A model generated the notes under the pieces. It was not told the DNA's origin and made no database searches. It worked only from the letters and a program-made list of their open reading frames with translations. DNA of 53,080 nucleotides from M55B177 sp034722275 (GTDB taxonomy: Bacteria; Chloroflexota; Dehalococcoidia; GIF9; AB-539-J10), in assembly GCA_034722275.1 (NCBI GenBank), contig JAYENW010000034.1, positions 1 to 53,080 of the forward strand, read 5' to 3'. The position numbers were made by a program, and so were the translations under genes. Numbering within the stretch: position 1 is the stretch's first letter; the number at the start of each line of letters is the position of its first letter. This document shows, one piece after another, positions 9,301 through 15,651 of the stretch.

Positions 9301-9660
9301 TATTGTTTGCACGGATGTGCCCAGCATTTTCACATCATACTTCTCCAATATCCCGGCATCGGCTAACTCCACTGCCAGGTTAAGTCCTGTTTGTCCTCCC
9401 ATGGTAGGCAACAACCCATCAGGGCGCTCTCTCTCAATTATCCTGGCTAATACATCTACAGTGAGTGGCTCGATATAGACAGTATCAGCGATGCCCTCAT
9501 CGGTCATGATAGTAGCTGGGTTAGAGTTTACCAATATTGTAGTCACGCCTTCTTCCCGTAATGCTCGGCATGCCTGAGTTCCAGAATAATCGAACTCGGC
9601 TGCCTGCCCGATGATTATGGGACCTGAGCCAATAACTAGGACTTTAGATATTTTAAACAT
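6388..9660 (-). CDS. carB: carbamoyl-phosphate synthase large subunit
   Basis: Makes carbamoyl phosphate from bicarbonate, ammonia delivered by CarA, and two ATP. The 1090-residue protein has the duplicated architecture of the family: two ATP-grasp halves, each opening with a GPIIIGQ- or GPIRIGQ-type loop (about residues 12-18 and 575-581), then a C-terminal MGS-like regulatory domain from about residue 940. It is intact. Unusually it is separated from carA by about 1.25 kb holding three accessory genes on the same strand. PyrK follows with a TTGA overlap. Expression is presumably set by the PyrR-controlled leader at the head of the operon. Confidence 0.97.
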   Translation of the reverse strand: MFKISKVLVIGSGPIIIGQAAEFDYSGTQACRALREEGVTTILVNSNPATIMTDEGIADTVYIEPLTVDVLARIIERERPDGLLPTMGGQTGLNLAVELADAGILEKYDVKMLGTSVQTIKDAEERSLFKKLLINIGEPVPQSATVKSVEEAKGVARSIGLPVVIRPSYTLGGTGGGIVYTMDELENLVTNGLDCSMSHEVLVEQCVMGWKEIEYEVMRDAADNCITICNMENIDPMGVHTGDSIVVAPSQTITDKEYQMLRSASLKIIRALDIKGGCNIQFALTPHPIVAEKWAPDREEVTKSQYYVIEVNPRVSRSSALASKATGYPIARVAAKIAIGKRLDEIPNRVTGKTSACFEPALDYCVVKIPRWPFDKFSLGDRTIGTQMKATGEVMAIERCFEATLQKAVRSLEFGKRSLLWEDPSWKNKEIDSYPLYPNDLRLWAIMAALRRGATVEWLSQHTGIDPWFISKLQSIFTMEKQLLFEPLKPQLLWQAKRLGFSDEQIGTLADRLPEQIRQIRRQWHILPVYKMVDTCAGEFDAETPYFYGTYEEENEAAPLKDKKAVVISSGPIRIGQGIEFDYCCVHSAWALQEMGVQSVMVNSNPETVSTDFDTSNRLYFEALDEESIRDILENEAKDGFVPASIVQLGGQTPINLAGPLAHNNLPILGSAAEAIDIAEDRHRFEDFLDRQGIPQPPGASVFSVDEAVNVANSLDYPLLVRPSYVLGGRAMEIVYNESELVRYLTLALEVDRQHPVLIDKYMQGKEVEVDAISDGERVLIPGIMEHIERAGVHSGDALSIYPGINLTEEEINTMVDYTTRIGLALQIRGLFNVQMVIMRENGCSSVYVFEVNPRASRTIPFISKVTGVPMVRIATKVMIGINLKEQGYEGGLQRRQELVGIKAPVFSMSKLTGVDSYLGPEMKSTGEVLGIDYTFESALIKALIAAGLMLPSKGGLLLSISDRDKSESLPTIKNLHSLNYSLYATEGTAATIKSMGIPVKMVTKKLSEGHPNVTDVIHDGSVNGVVNTVTGGRISLKDGLDIRRAAAEKRIPCFTSLDTVQVAVEALTTGSQIFNVQPLKEYLIKRNPS

Positions 9661-9681
9661 ACTCTCTAACCTTTTCCTTCT

Positions 9682-10077
9682 TTACCTCCCAATCCTCTTC
9701 TTAACAAAGTTAAATATATTCTCCATAAGTTCGTAATAGTTGCTTATCTTTCTATATATCTGCTCAGCTACTTCTTGTATATAAGTGTGCGAGGTTAGGT
9801 TTCTGTCATCAGTCATTCTAAGGCAAGCCATAGCTTGTTCCTCGCTCATAAGTCCAGAACTTAAGGCCTCTCTAAAGCAAGCCTTGGGTGAATTACATGC
9901 AATACCCTCGATCTCCTTTAAGTAATCTCTTAAGAATTTCCAGAATGCTTCAAAGGTATATTCAAACCTTTGAATAGTAGCATCTCTGACTATCACCGAA
10001 TAAGGCTCCTGAGATATTTCCTTTAATGTTCTCAAAGCTTTCTCTGCTTCCTTTATCCTTCTTTCTAGCTTTTCCAT
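9682..10077 (-). CDS. HEPN-domain protein, HepT-like toxin/nucleotidyltransferase-substrate-binding family
   Basis: A 131-residue all-helical protein of the HI0074/HepT group. It carries an exact R-x4-H-x-Y motif (R92, H97, Y99 in RNLTSHTY). In characterised type VII toxin-antitoxin pairs this motif marks the RNase site and the tyrosine that the partner nucleotidyltransferase AMPylates. Its start overlaps the end of the nucleotidyltransferase gene by 13 bases, the usual arrangement for these pairs. It sits between carA and carB in the pyrimidine operon. Toxin activity is inferred from the family. Some HI0074-type proteins are simply annotated as substrate-binding subunits. Confidence 0.85.
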   Translation of the reverse strand: MEKLERRIKEAEKALRTLKEISQEPYSVIVRDATIQRFEYTFEAFWKFLRDYLKEIEGIACNSPKACFREALSSGLMSEEQAMACLRMTDDRNLTSHTYIQEVAEQIYRKISNYYELMENIFNFVKKRIGR

Positions 10078-10379
10078 ATGGGCACTCCTTCTTTGAGCAC
10101 CTTATCAGTAAACTGCTTAGATGCCAGGGAGAGATCAACTACATCCACCTTATAGGGTATGTTTGAATTCTCTATCCTCTCACGGAACAAAGCGATTTTG
10201 ATTTTATTTATTTCGCTCCTTGGAAGTATGGCTATATCCATATCTGAAGTTTCAAAATAATCTCCTCTCGCCCTTGAACCAAACAAAATGACTGTAACAT
10301 CATCATCTTTGAAGACATCCCTTATTATGCCTTTGAGTAACTCTAAAGAACTTTTATATATAGTGCTTTCTGATGTCAT
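10065..10379 (-). CDS. MntA-like minimal nucleotidyltransferase (antitoxin candidate)
   Basis: A 104-residue nucleotidyltransferase-fold protein with the exact GS-x10-D-x-D signature (G34, S35, D46, D48) and a third acidic residue near D79. In MntA-HepT systems this enzyme transfers AMP from ATP to a tyrosine of the HEPN toxin and so silences it. I chose ATG 10379; a TTG at 10400 would add seven residues. It overlaps the HEPN gene downstream, and upstream lies the Ymh-type gene after about 50 bases. Antitoxin function is inferred from motif and pairing. Confidence 0.83.
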   Translation of the reverse strand: MTSESTIYKSSLELLKGIIRDVFKDDDVTVILFGSRARGDYFETSDMDIAILPRSEINKIKIALFRERIENSNIPYKVDVVDLSLASKQFTDKVLKEGVPIWKS

Positions 10380-10430
10380 AGCCTTATGTCCTTTTCTCAA
10401 TTGACCTTAAGCCAATGACTAAGACCCTGC

Positions 10431-10916
10431 TCACTTTTTTTGATGCCGTGTTATCTCTCCTTTTTCAATTTTCCTCATTAAGAGACTAGCAAAGCTTAAA
10501 TATTCAAGTGTTCTATATGGATCTGCCTGAACAACATTGTCGTGAGCTTTAGGGTTTCTTATTCCTACCATAGCCCCCATAAACAAAAACTTGAAACCTT
10601 CTTGTTCATCTTTGTCGGACTGCGTTCCGCCTTTATTTCCCATATTAATAGTGCCATCCACTGCTGTGACAGTGTGTGGGGTAACATTCGGATAGCCAAT
10701 CGCCAAACTGAATACCCCAACAGCACGACCACCATATTCTTCAATTACTGTCTCTAGGCTTCCATATGCTCGTTGCAGACCTAAGCGAAGAAGTTGAAAT
10801 TCCTCCTCCTGTTTTTTCGTCAGTTCTGCGTTAGCTTTTGCCACAGCCAGCCCCCGATATCTAAGGAGCTCATTATAAAAATGCTCCAATTCTTCAAGCC
10901 GTTCATTGAACGACAT
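10431..10916 (-). CDS. Ymh/TIGR02391-type protein
   Basis: A 161-residue protein whose C-terminal half (EGFKFLFMGAMVGIRNPKAH, then DPYRTLEYLSFASLLMRKI) matches the TIGR02391/Hypoth_Ymh family, often found near defence and mobile genes. The RNPKAH segment (R120, H125) is a HEPN-like R-x4-H motif, so RNA cleavage is possible but unproven. The first 60 residues look like a coiled coil. It begins 3 bases after the carA stop and is on the same strand as the pyr genes, so it is probably transcribed with them. Confidence 0.72.
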   Translation of the reverse strand: MSFNERLEELEHFYNELLRYRGLAVAKANAELTKKQEEEFQLLRLGLQRAYGSLETVIEEYGGRAVGVFSLAIGYPNVTPHTVTAVDGTINMGNKGGTQSDKDEQEGFKFLFMGAMVGIRNPKAHDNVVQADPYRTLEYLSFASLLMRKIEKGEITRHQKK

Positions 10917-10919
10917 TTC

Positions 10920-12041
10920 TCACCTCCTCACCATCTCCCAAAAACGCTTGAATAGATATATATTATCCTTAGGACCTAGAGAAGCTTCAGAATGATACTG
11001 GATAGACAGAATGGGCAAATCTCTATGTGTCAAACCTTCTATTGTGCCATCATTTAGATTTATATGGCTTATCTCAAGTCCTCCTTTCACGGTGTCAGCA
11101 TCCACAGCATATCCATGGTTTTGAGCTGTGATATGCACTCTGCCAGTCTCCAGCTCACGAATGGGATGGTTACCACCACGATGCCCGAATTTCAATTTGA
11201 ATGTTTTCGCCCCCATGGCTCTTCCTATGAGTTGATGCCCCAGACAAATACCCATTATTGGTTTTTTGCCTATGAGCTTTTTCACACTCTCGACTATATT
11301 ATCGAGGAGAGCCGGGTCACCAGGACCAGGGGAGAGAACAATGCCATCAGGGTTTAGAGCTAAGACATCCTCTGCTGAAGTGGCACAAGGGACAACAGTT
11401 ACTCGGCAACCAAGTTGACTTAAGATGCATAAGATGTTGTATTTCAAGCCATAATCAATAACTACGATGTGAGGTTGCTTTGCTGCTCCTTCGATATGCC
11501 CAGGACTGCGGCTAGCAATGGCAGGAGTGTTAGATTGCCATTCATAAGGTTCTTTAGTGGAAACTTGATGAACAAAATCAACAGAGTCGTATCTAGGCAG
11601 GTCTTTTATCTCCTTCACCGCTTCTTCAGCAGTCATTTTTGAACTGATGATGCCCATCATCACTCCAATCGAGCGTATGTGACGTGTCAAAGCACGTGTA
11701 TCTATGCCACTGATGCCAGGAATACCACTGGCCACAAGAAATTCGTGTAAGGTACCAGTACCTTGCCAATGGCTTGGTTCCGTGCAATACTCCCGAACAG
11801 CAAAACCTCTTACCTGAATTTGCTTTGATTCGAAATCAGTTTCATTTATGCCATAATTGCCAATAAGAGGATAAGTAAGCGCTAGAATCTGGCCAGCGTA
11901 GGAAGGGTCTGTAAGCATTTCTTGATAGCCAGTCATACTGGTGTTGAAAACTACTTCACCATAAGTATCAGTCTGCGCACCGAAGGACTCGCCTTCATAA
12001 ACTGAGCCATCTTCAAGGACTAGAATTGCTTTATCAGCCAT
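10920..12041 (-). CDS. carA: carbamoyl-phosphate synthase small (glutaminase) subunit
   Basis: Class I glutamine amidotransferase that hydrolyses glutamine and channels ammonia to CarB. Residues 1-150 form the CarA-specific N-terminal domain. The amidotransferase domain shows the nucleophile C266 in GICLGHQ and the H350/E352 pair in QYHSEAS. At 373 residues it is of standard length. It starts 3 bases after the pyrC stop and ends 3 bases before the Ymh-type gene, so it stays in the operon even though its partner carB has been displaced downstream. Confidence 0.97.
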   Translation of the reverse strand: MADKAILVLEDGSVYEGESFGAQTDTYGEVVFNTSMTGYQEMLTDPSYAGQILALTYPLIGNYGINETDFESKQIQVRGFAVREYCTEPSHWQGTGTLHEFLVASGIPGISGIDTRALTRHIRSIGVMMGIISSKMTAEEAVKEIKDLPRYDSVDFVHQVSTKEPYEWQSNTPAIASRSPGHIEGAAKQPHIVVIDYGLKYNILCILSQLGCRVTVVPCATSAEDVLALNPDGIVLSPGPGDPALLDNIVESVKKLIGKKPIMGICLGHQLIGRAMGAKTFKLKFGHRGGNHPIRELETGRVHITAQNHGYAVDADTVKGGLEISHINLNDGTIEGLTHRDLPILSIQYHSEASLGPKDNIYLFKRFWEMVRR

Positions 12042-12044
12042 GAA

Positions 12045-13403
12045 TTACTTTTCTCCAGATAGATTTCCTGTCTTGCCTGAGGAAGCAAGAGAGTCATCCA
12101 GATAGACTGGCTTACCATTTACTATAGTCGCCATCACTTTTCCATTGAATTTGTAGCCATCGAAGGGAGTATTTTTCCCTTTGGAAGCAAATTTCTGGCT
12201 ATCTACTATCCATTGTCGGGTGGGATCAAATATGGTAATATCAGCTGGAACTCCCAGTTTCAAAGTCCCCAATTCACCATCCTTGCCAATTACCGTTGCT
12301 GGTCCCCATGTTAGCTTAGATATCAAAGTAATCAAGTCAATTTTATTCTCATGCACCAGACTCATGAGACAGCCAAAGGCTGTCTCGAAACCGCTGATTC
12401 CAAAAGTAGCCAAACTCAACTCACATTCTTTGTCGGCTAGAGTATGTGGAGCATGATCAGTAGCAATGGCATCAATAAACCCATTTTTGAGCCCTTCAAT
12501 CAAGCATTCTATATCCTTTTCTGTTCGTAAAGGTGGATTCACTTTAGCATTAGCGCTGGTTTTACTCATAAGTTTTTGCTCAGTTAGCGTTAAATGGTGG
12601 GGAGTAACTTCAGCAGTAACCGAAACTCCTTTTTCTTTGGCATAGCGTATAAGTTCTACCGACTCACATGTACTAACATGGGCAATATGAACTTTGGCAC
12701 CAGTTAGTTTTGCCAAAGCGATATCACGAGCCACCATGATTTCTTCAACAGCTGCTGGTACTCCCTTCAATCCCAGCCTTTTGGCTACCTGACCTTCACT
12801 GATGACTCCGCCAGCAGCCAGTGTTTTATCTTCACAATGATCGATAATTGGTAAGCCAAGCTTGCGGCCACAATCCAAAGCGCAACGCATCACTGCGGAA
12901 TTGGATACAGGGTCACCGTCATCACTGAAGGCAATCACCCCCGCACCAGCTAGCGCCGCCATATCACAAATTTCTTTACCGGCTCTTCCTTTAGTAATGC
13001 AACCTATAGGAAGAATATTAACCAAGCCCTCCTTAGCGGCTTTTTGTTTTACATAATCTACAGTATCACAGTTATCCAGAGGAGGATTAGTGTTAGCCAT
13101 GCAGCAAACAGTGGTGAAGCCACCTATGGCGGCTGCCTTTGTTCCTGTTGCGATAGTCTCTTTCTCCTCAAAACCTGGTTCGCGGAGATGACAATGAAGG
13201 TCTATAAAGCCAGGACATACAATTAGCCCGGTGGCATCAAGTAGCAGATATCCAGGCTGAACTGGTATCCTTTTCTCTTCTATCTGTATAATCTTGCCTC
13301 CAAGAACAAGTAAGTCACCAACTTGATCCACACTCTGGCTGGGGTCAACTATACGGCCACCATAGATAAGCAAAGAGATAGATTCGCTATTTATTTCTTT
13401 CAT
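12045..13403 (-). CDS. pyrC: dihydroorotase
   Basis: Zinc amidohydrolase that closes carbamoyl-aspartate to dihydroorotate. The metal-binding HxH is H70-x-H72 in FIDLHCHLREPG, with later conserved segments IDHCED, VHIAHVST and AIATDHAPH that supply histidines and the catalytic aspartate. About 452 residues, typical of the long bacterial class I enzyme. The ATG at 13403 is preceded by an in-frame GTG at 13406; both lie inside the end of pyrB, giving a 17-20 base overlap and probable coupling. Confidence 0.96.
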   Translation of the reverse strand: MKEINSESISLLIYGGRIVDPSQSVDQVGDLLVLGGKIIQIEEKRIPVQPGYLLLDATGLIVCPGFIDLHCHLREPGFEEKETIATGTKAAAIGGFTTVCCMANTNPPLDNCDTVDYVKQKAAKEGLVNILPIGCITKGRAGKEICDMAALAGAGVIAFSDDGDPVSNSAVMRCALDCGRKLGLPIIDHCEDKTLAAGGVISEGQVAKRLGLKGVPAAVEEIMVARDIALAKLTGAKVHIAHVSTCESVELIRYAKEKGVSVTAEVTPHHLTLTEQKLMSKTSANAKVNPPLRTEKDIECLIEGLKNGFIDAIATDHAPHTLADKECELSLATFGISGFETAFGCLMSLVHENKIDLITLISKLTWGPATVIGKDGELGTLKLGVPADITIFDPTRQWIVDSQKFASKGKNTPFDGYKFNGKVMATIVNGKPVYLDDSLASSGKTGNLSGEK

Positions 13404-14820
13404 CACTTCGTATTACATACTTACTGGGCTTAAACCCCCGAGCTTGAGCTTCATTTTCCGAATCAAAAATAACCAGATTCTCTGGTTTGATTTCTCGAAT
13501 CCAACGGCTGTCAGAGTCATGATATTTTTTATTCTCCAACCTCCCCTCATGCCAATCTGAACTGGCGATATAGCGAGGATAAAGTTCGTGTTCACAATAG
13601 ACACACCTCAATATTAAAGGCGCAAGGCTTATTATTTCGAACTCGGGCTTGATATATCTTGTTTCCGTTTTCTGGTTCGACACACAAATTGGATTAGCAC
13701 ACTTGATTCCTGAATCTCGCTTATAAACAGTATAGTTTATTTTTGGGCTGAAAGACTTGTCTTCTTCAGAGATTGTAATCTCTTTAGCTCCTAGCAATAG
13801 AGCTATAAGTGCCATTCTCACAGGTACCCCACGAGCAGCCTGTTTGAAGTACATACTCCTGGGGTCAGCATCTATCTCGTAAGCTAGTTCATCAATGCGA
13901 GGTAATGGGTGCATAACCAACGCTTTACGAAGCTCCTTTTTTCTGAGAAAAGTTTTATCTACCATAAGGTAACTTTCCCCTGGATTCAGTTCTCTCTTTG
14001 AGGGAGCAAGTCGCTCTTTTTGCAGCCTAGTGATATAAAGAGCGTCAATCCCTGCCTTTAACTCAACTTGAGCACTGATGTCAGGCATCATTGCAAGTTG
14101 GTGAGGATGACCAGGCGTCATGTAGATAGCATCCACAGGGAAAAACCTTCCCTTAGAGGCATACTCCAGAGCTGCCACATTCCTTTCTAGCGTACCTCCA
14201 TACTCTGTAGTTAGTTTCCTTACTATGTATTCTGGCATTTCCAATCCCGGGCTGGGATGGAAAAGGATCGTAGCGCCGAACCGAGCCAATACACAAGCTA
14301 AAGAGTGTATTGTTCGTCCGTGTTTCAAGTCACCCCACAAGGCAATCTTCAGCCCTTTAATAGTTTGTTTTTCTTTCTTAATGGTGTAAAGGTCGCATAA
14401 AGTCTGGGTAGGATGTTCATGACTTCCATCACCAGCATTTATCACCGGAATGCCAGCATATTCAGCAACTACCTTAGCAGCTCCTTCCCACGGGTGCCTG
14501 ATGACAATTATATCGGCATAACTCCCGATCACTCTGGCCATGTCAGCGATACTTTCGCCCTTGGCTAGCGAACTTGCGCCTATATCAACTGCACTTATGA
14601 CATGGCCCCCGAGTCTCAACATCGCTGTCTCAAAAGACAATCGCGTCCTGGTACTGGGCTCAAAAAATAAACTCGCCATGATTTTCCCCGGACACATCTC
14701 AGATTGACTATTTATGGAATTTGACATTTCATCCGCCAGGGAGAATATTGACTCAATTTCCTGGTTGGATAAATCATCTGCGGTAACCAGATTTCTATTC
14801 AGTAAACTAGCGGTAGTCAC
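13387..14820 (-). CDS. pyrB: aspartate carbamoyltransferase fused to a PyrI-like zinc domain and an Ada-like tail
   Basis: Catalyses the first committed pyrimidine step, carbamoyl phosphate plus aspartate. Residues 1-345 are a complete catalytic chain, with STRTR (56-60), HPTQTLCDL (136-144) and HPLPR (304-308). Residues about 360-412 resemble the zinc domain of the regulatory chain PyrI, with C374-x4-C379 and C406-x2-C409. The PyrI allosteric nucleotide-binding domain is absent. The last 60 residues (RWIREIKPENLVIF, then EAQARGFKPSK) resemble the Ada-type metal-binding module, but its cysteines are replaced by serine (DSRW, KPSK). At 477 residues it is far longer than the usual 310. The end overlaps pyrC. 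Bacterial PyrB-PyrI zinc-domain fusions are known (for example Thermotoga); the extra tail is the odd part. Confidence 0.93.
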   Translation of the reverse strand: MTTASLLNRNLVTADDLSNQEIESIFSLADEMSNSINSQSEMCPGKIMASLFFEPSTRTRLSFETAMLRLGGHVISAVDIGASSLAKGESIADMARVIGSYADIIVIRHPWEGAAKVVAEYAGIPVINAGDGSHEHPTQTLCDLYTIKKEKQTIKGLKIALWGDLKHGRTIHSLACVLARFGATILFHPSPGLEMPEYIVRKLTTEYGGTLERNVAALEYASKGRFFPVDAIYMTPGHPHQLAMMPDISAQVELKAGIDALYITRLQKERLAPSKRELNPGESYLMVDKTFLRKKELRKALVMHPLPRIDELAYEIDADPRSMYFKQAARGVPVRMALIALLLGAKEITISEEDKSFSPKINYTVYKRDSGIKCANPICVSNQKTETRYIKPEFEIISLAPLILRCVYCEHELYPRYIASSDWHEGRLENKKYHDSDSRWIREIKPENLVIFDSENEAQARGFKPSKYVIRSDERNK

Positions 14821-15389
14821 TTTTTCAATTCTCCCATAGATGGAAAGTCTTTGATTAGACTCACAATCACTACTTCATCTACATCATCAGTTTCCTTTAA
14901 TTGGACCCGCACATCTTCATCACGGGAACTCGGTATATTTTTACCGACATAATCAGCTCGGATAGGGAGTTCTCTATGGCCGCGGTCAATGAGAACAGCC
15001 AATTGTATCGACCTAGGGCGGCCTAAATCTATAAGGGCATCCATAGCGGCACGAATACTCCGCCCAGTATAAAGGACATCATCAACCAAGATCACGTGCC
15101 TGTCAGTGATATCAGTGGGGATATCAGTATTTTGGAGAATTGGTTCTAACTTTAGAGAAGAAGCATCATCGCGATAGGGATGGATATCTAAAGTGCCGAC
15201 GGGGATCTCGATTCCCTCAAAATCACCAATTATACGGGCTATACGTCTGGCTAAAGGTACCCCGCGCGTCCACATACCCACAAGTACGATATTTTCGGCA
15301 CCCTTGTTTCTTTCTACGATTTCATGTGTGATACGAGATAGAACCCGCCTTATATCATCCGAAACTAGAAGGATTTTCCCGGATATCAA
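14817..15389 (-). CDS. pyrR: pyrimidine operon regulator / uracil phosphoribosyltransferase PyrR
   Basis: RNA-binding attenuator of pyr genes that senses UMP/UTP and usually retains uracil phosphoribosyltransferase activity. The PRPP-binding motif VILVDDVLYTGRS and the family segments ITHEIVERNKG and LDIHPYRDD are present. I favour the TTG at 15389 because AGGAGG lies just upstream and the alignment to other PyrR proteins begins there. An ATG at 15404 would add five residues but has no ribosome-binding site. It is the first gene of the operon and ends overlapping pyrB by 4 bases. Its own leader carries the matching RNA site. Confidence 0.95.
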   Translation of the reverse strand: MISGKILLVSDDIRRVLSRITHEIVERNKGAENIVLVGMWTRGVPLARRIARIIGDFEGIEIPVGTLDIHPYRDDASSLKLEPILQNTDIPTDITDRHVILVDDVLYTGRSIRAAMDALIDLGRPRSIQLAVLIDRGHRELPIRADYVGKNIPSSRDEDVRVQLKETDDVDEVVIVSLIKDFPSMGELKK

Positions 15390-15420
15390 AAAACCTCCTG
15401 CCATAAAACTGACAAGAGGT
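15387..15420 (-). promoter_or_regulatory. leader hairpin over the pyrR ribosome-binding site
   Basis: On the minus strand ACCTC (15420-15416) can pair with GAGGT (15397-15393), and a mismatch plus two more pairs extend the stem. The 3' arm contains the AGGAGG ribosome-binding site and is followed by six T residues just at the TTG start. It could act as a weak intrinsic terminator or as a ribosome-binding-site sequestering hairpin. Which of these, and whether PyrR binding controls it, is inference. Confidence 0.4.
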
Positions 15421-15489
15421 AGCCACTTAACTCCCCTGCCTCGAAAGGAATTCCTGGTTTACTTTGTTTTCCCATGCTTTCCCCTTATC

Positions 15490-15503
15490 AGCCTCACTGG
15501 ACT
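15490..15503 (-). promoter_or_regulatory. PyrR-binding site in the pyr leader RNA
   Basis: The minus strand reads AGTCCAGTGAGGCT, an exact fit to the published PyrR anti-antiterminator consensus ARUCCNGNGAGGYU. The flanking AGCCT (centred near 15513) can pair with the AGGCT of the site to give the expected hairpin. It lies about 100 bases upstream of pyrR and just downstream of a candidate promoter, so pyrimidine-dependent control of the whole operon is very likely. Confidence 0.85.
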
Positions 15504-15520
15504 GATTTAAAGGCTTTCTA

Positions 15521-15549
15521 ATACTAGCATGATTGTGCCGATAATACAA
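15521..15549 (-). promoter_or_regulatory. candidate promoter of the pyr operon
   Basis: On the minus strand TTGTAT (15549-15544) and TAGTAT (15526-15521) are 17 bases apart. The match to the sigma-70 consensus is moderate, but the position is right: transcription would begin near 15514, just before the PyrR-binding hairpin. Confidence 0.4.
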
Positions 15550-15563
15550 CTTCTCCAGGTAAA

Positions 15564-15592
15564 TTGACGCTAGTCGAGCATTATGCTATGTT
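15564..15592 (+). promoter_or_regulatory. candidate promoter of the ilv-leu operon
   Basis: TTGACG (15564-15569) and TATGTT (15587-15592) are separated by 17 bases, giving a predicted start near 15600 and a leader of about 50 bases before ilvD. It is divergent from and close to the pyr promoter. I see no T-box or leader peptide in the short leader. Confidence 0.5.
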
Positions 15593-15651
15593 AGACAACA
15601 TACTTTTTTAGTTTGAAGAGTTGCGTGGTTCATCTCTGAAGGGAAGAGAAA

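Noticed and set aside
13387..13750. pyrB C-terminal extension as a frameshift readthrough artefact
   Set aside because: The extension contains coherent PyrI-type zinc cysteines in correct order and continues the same frame; it is a genuine fusion.
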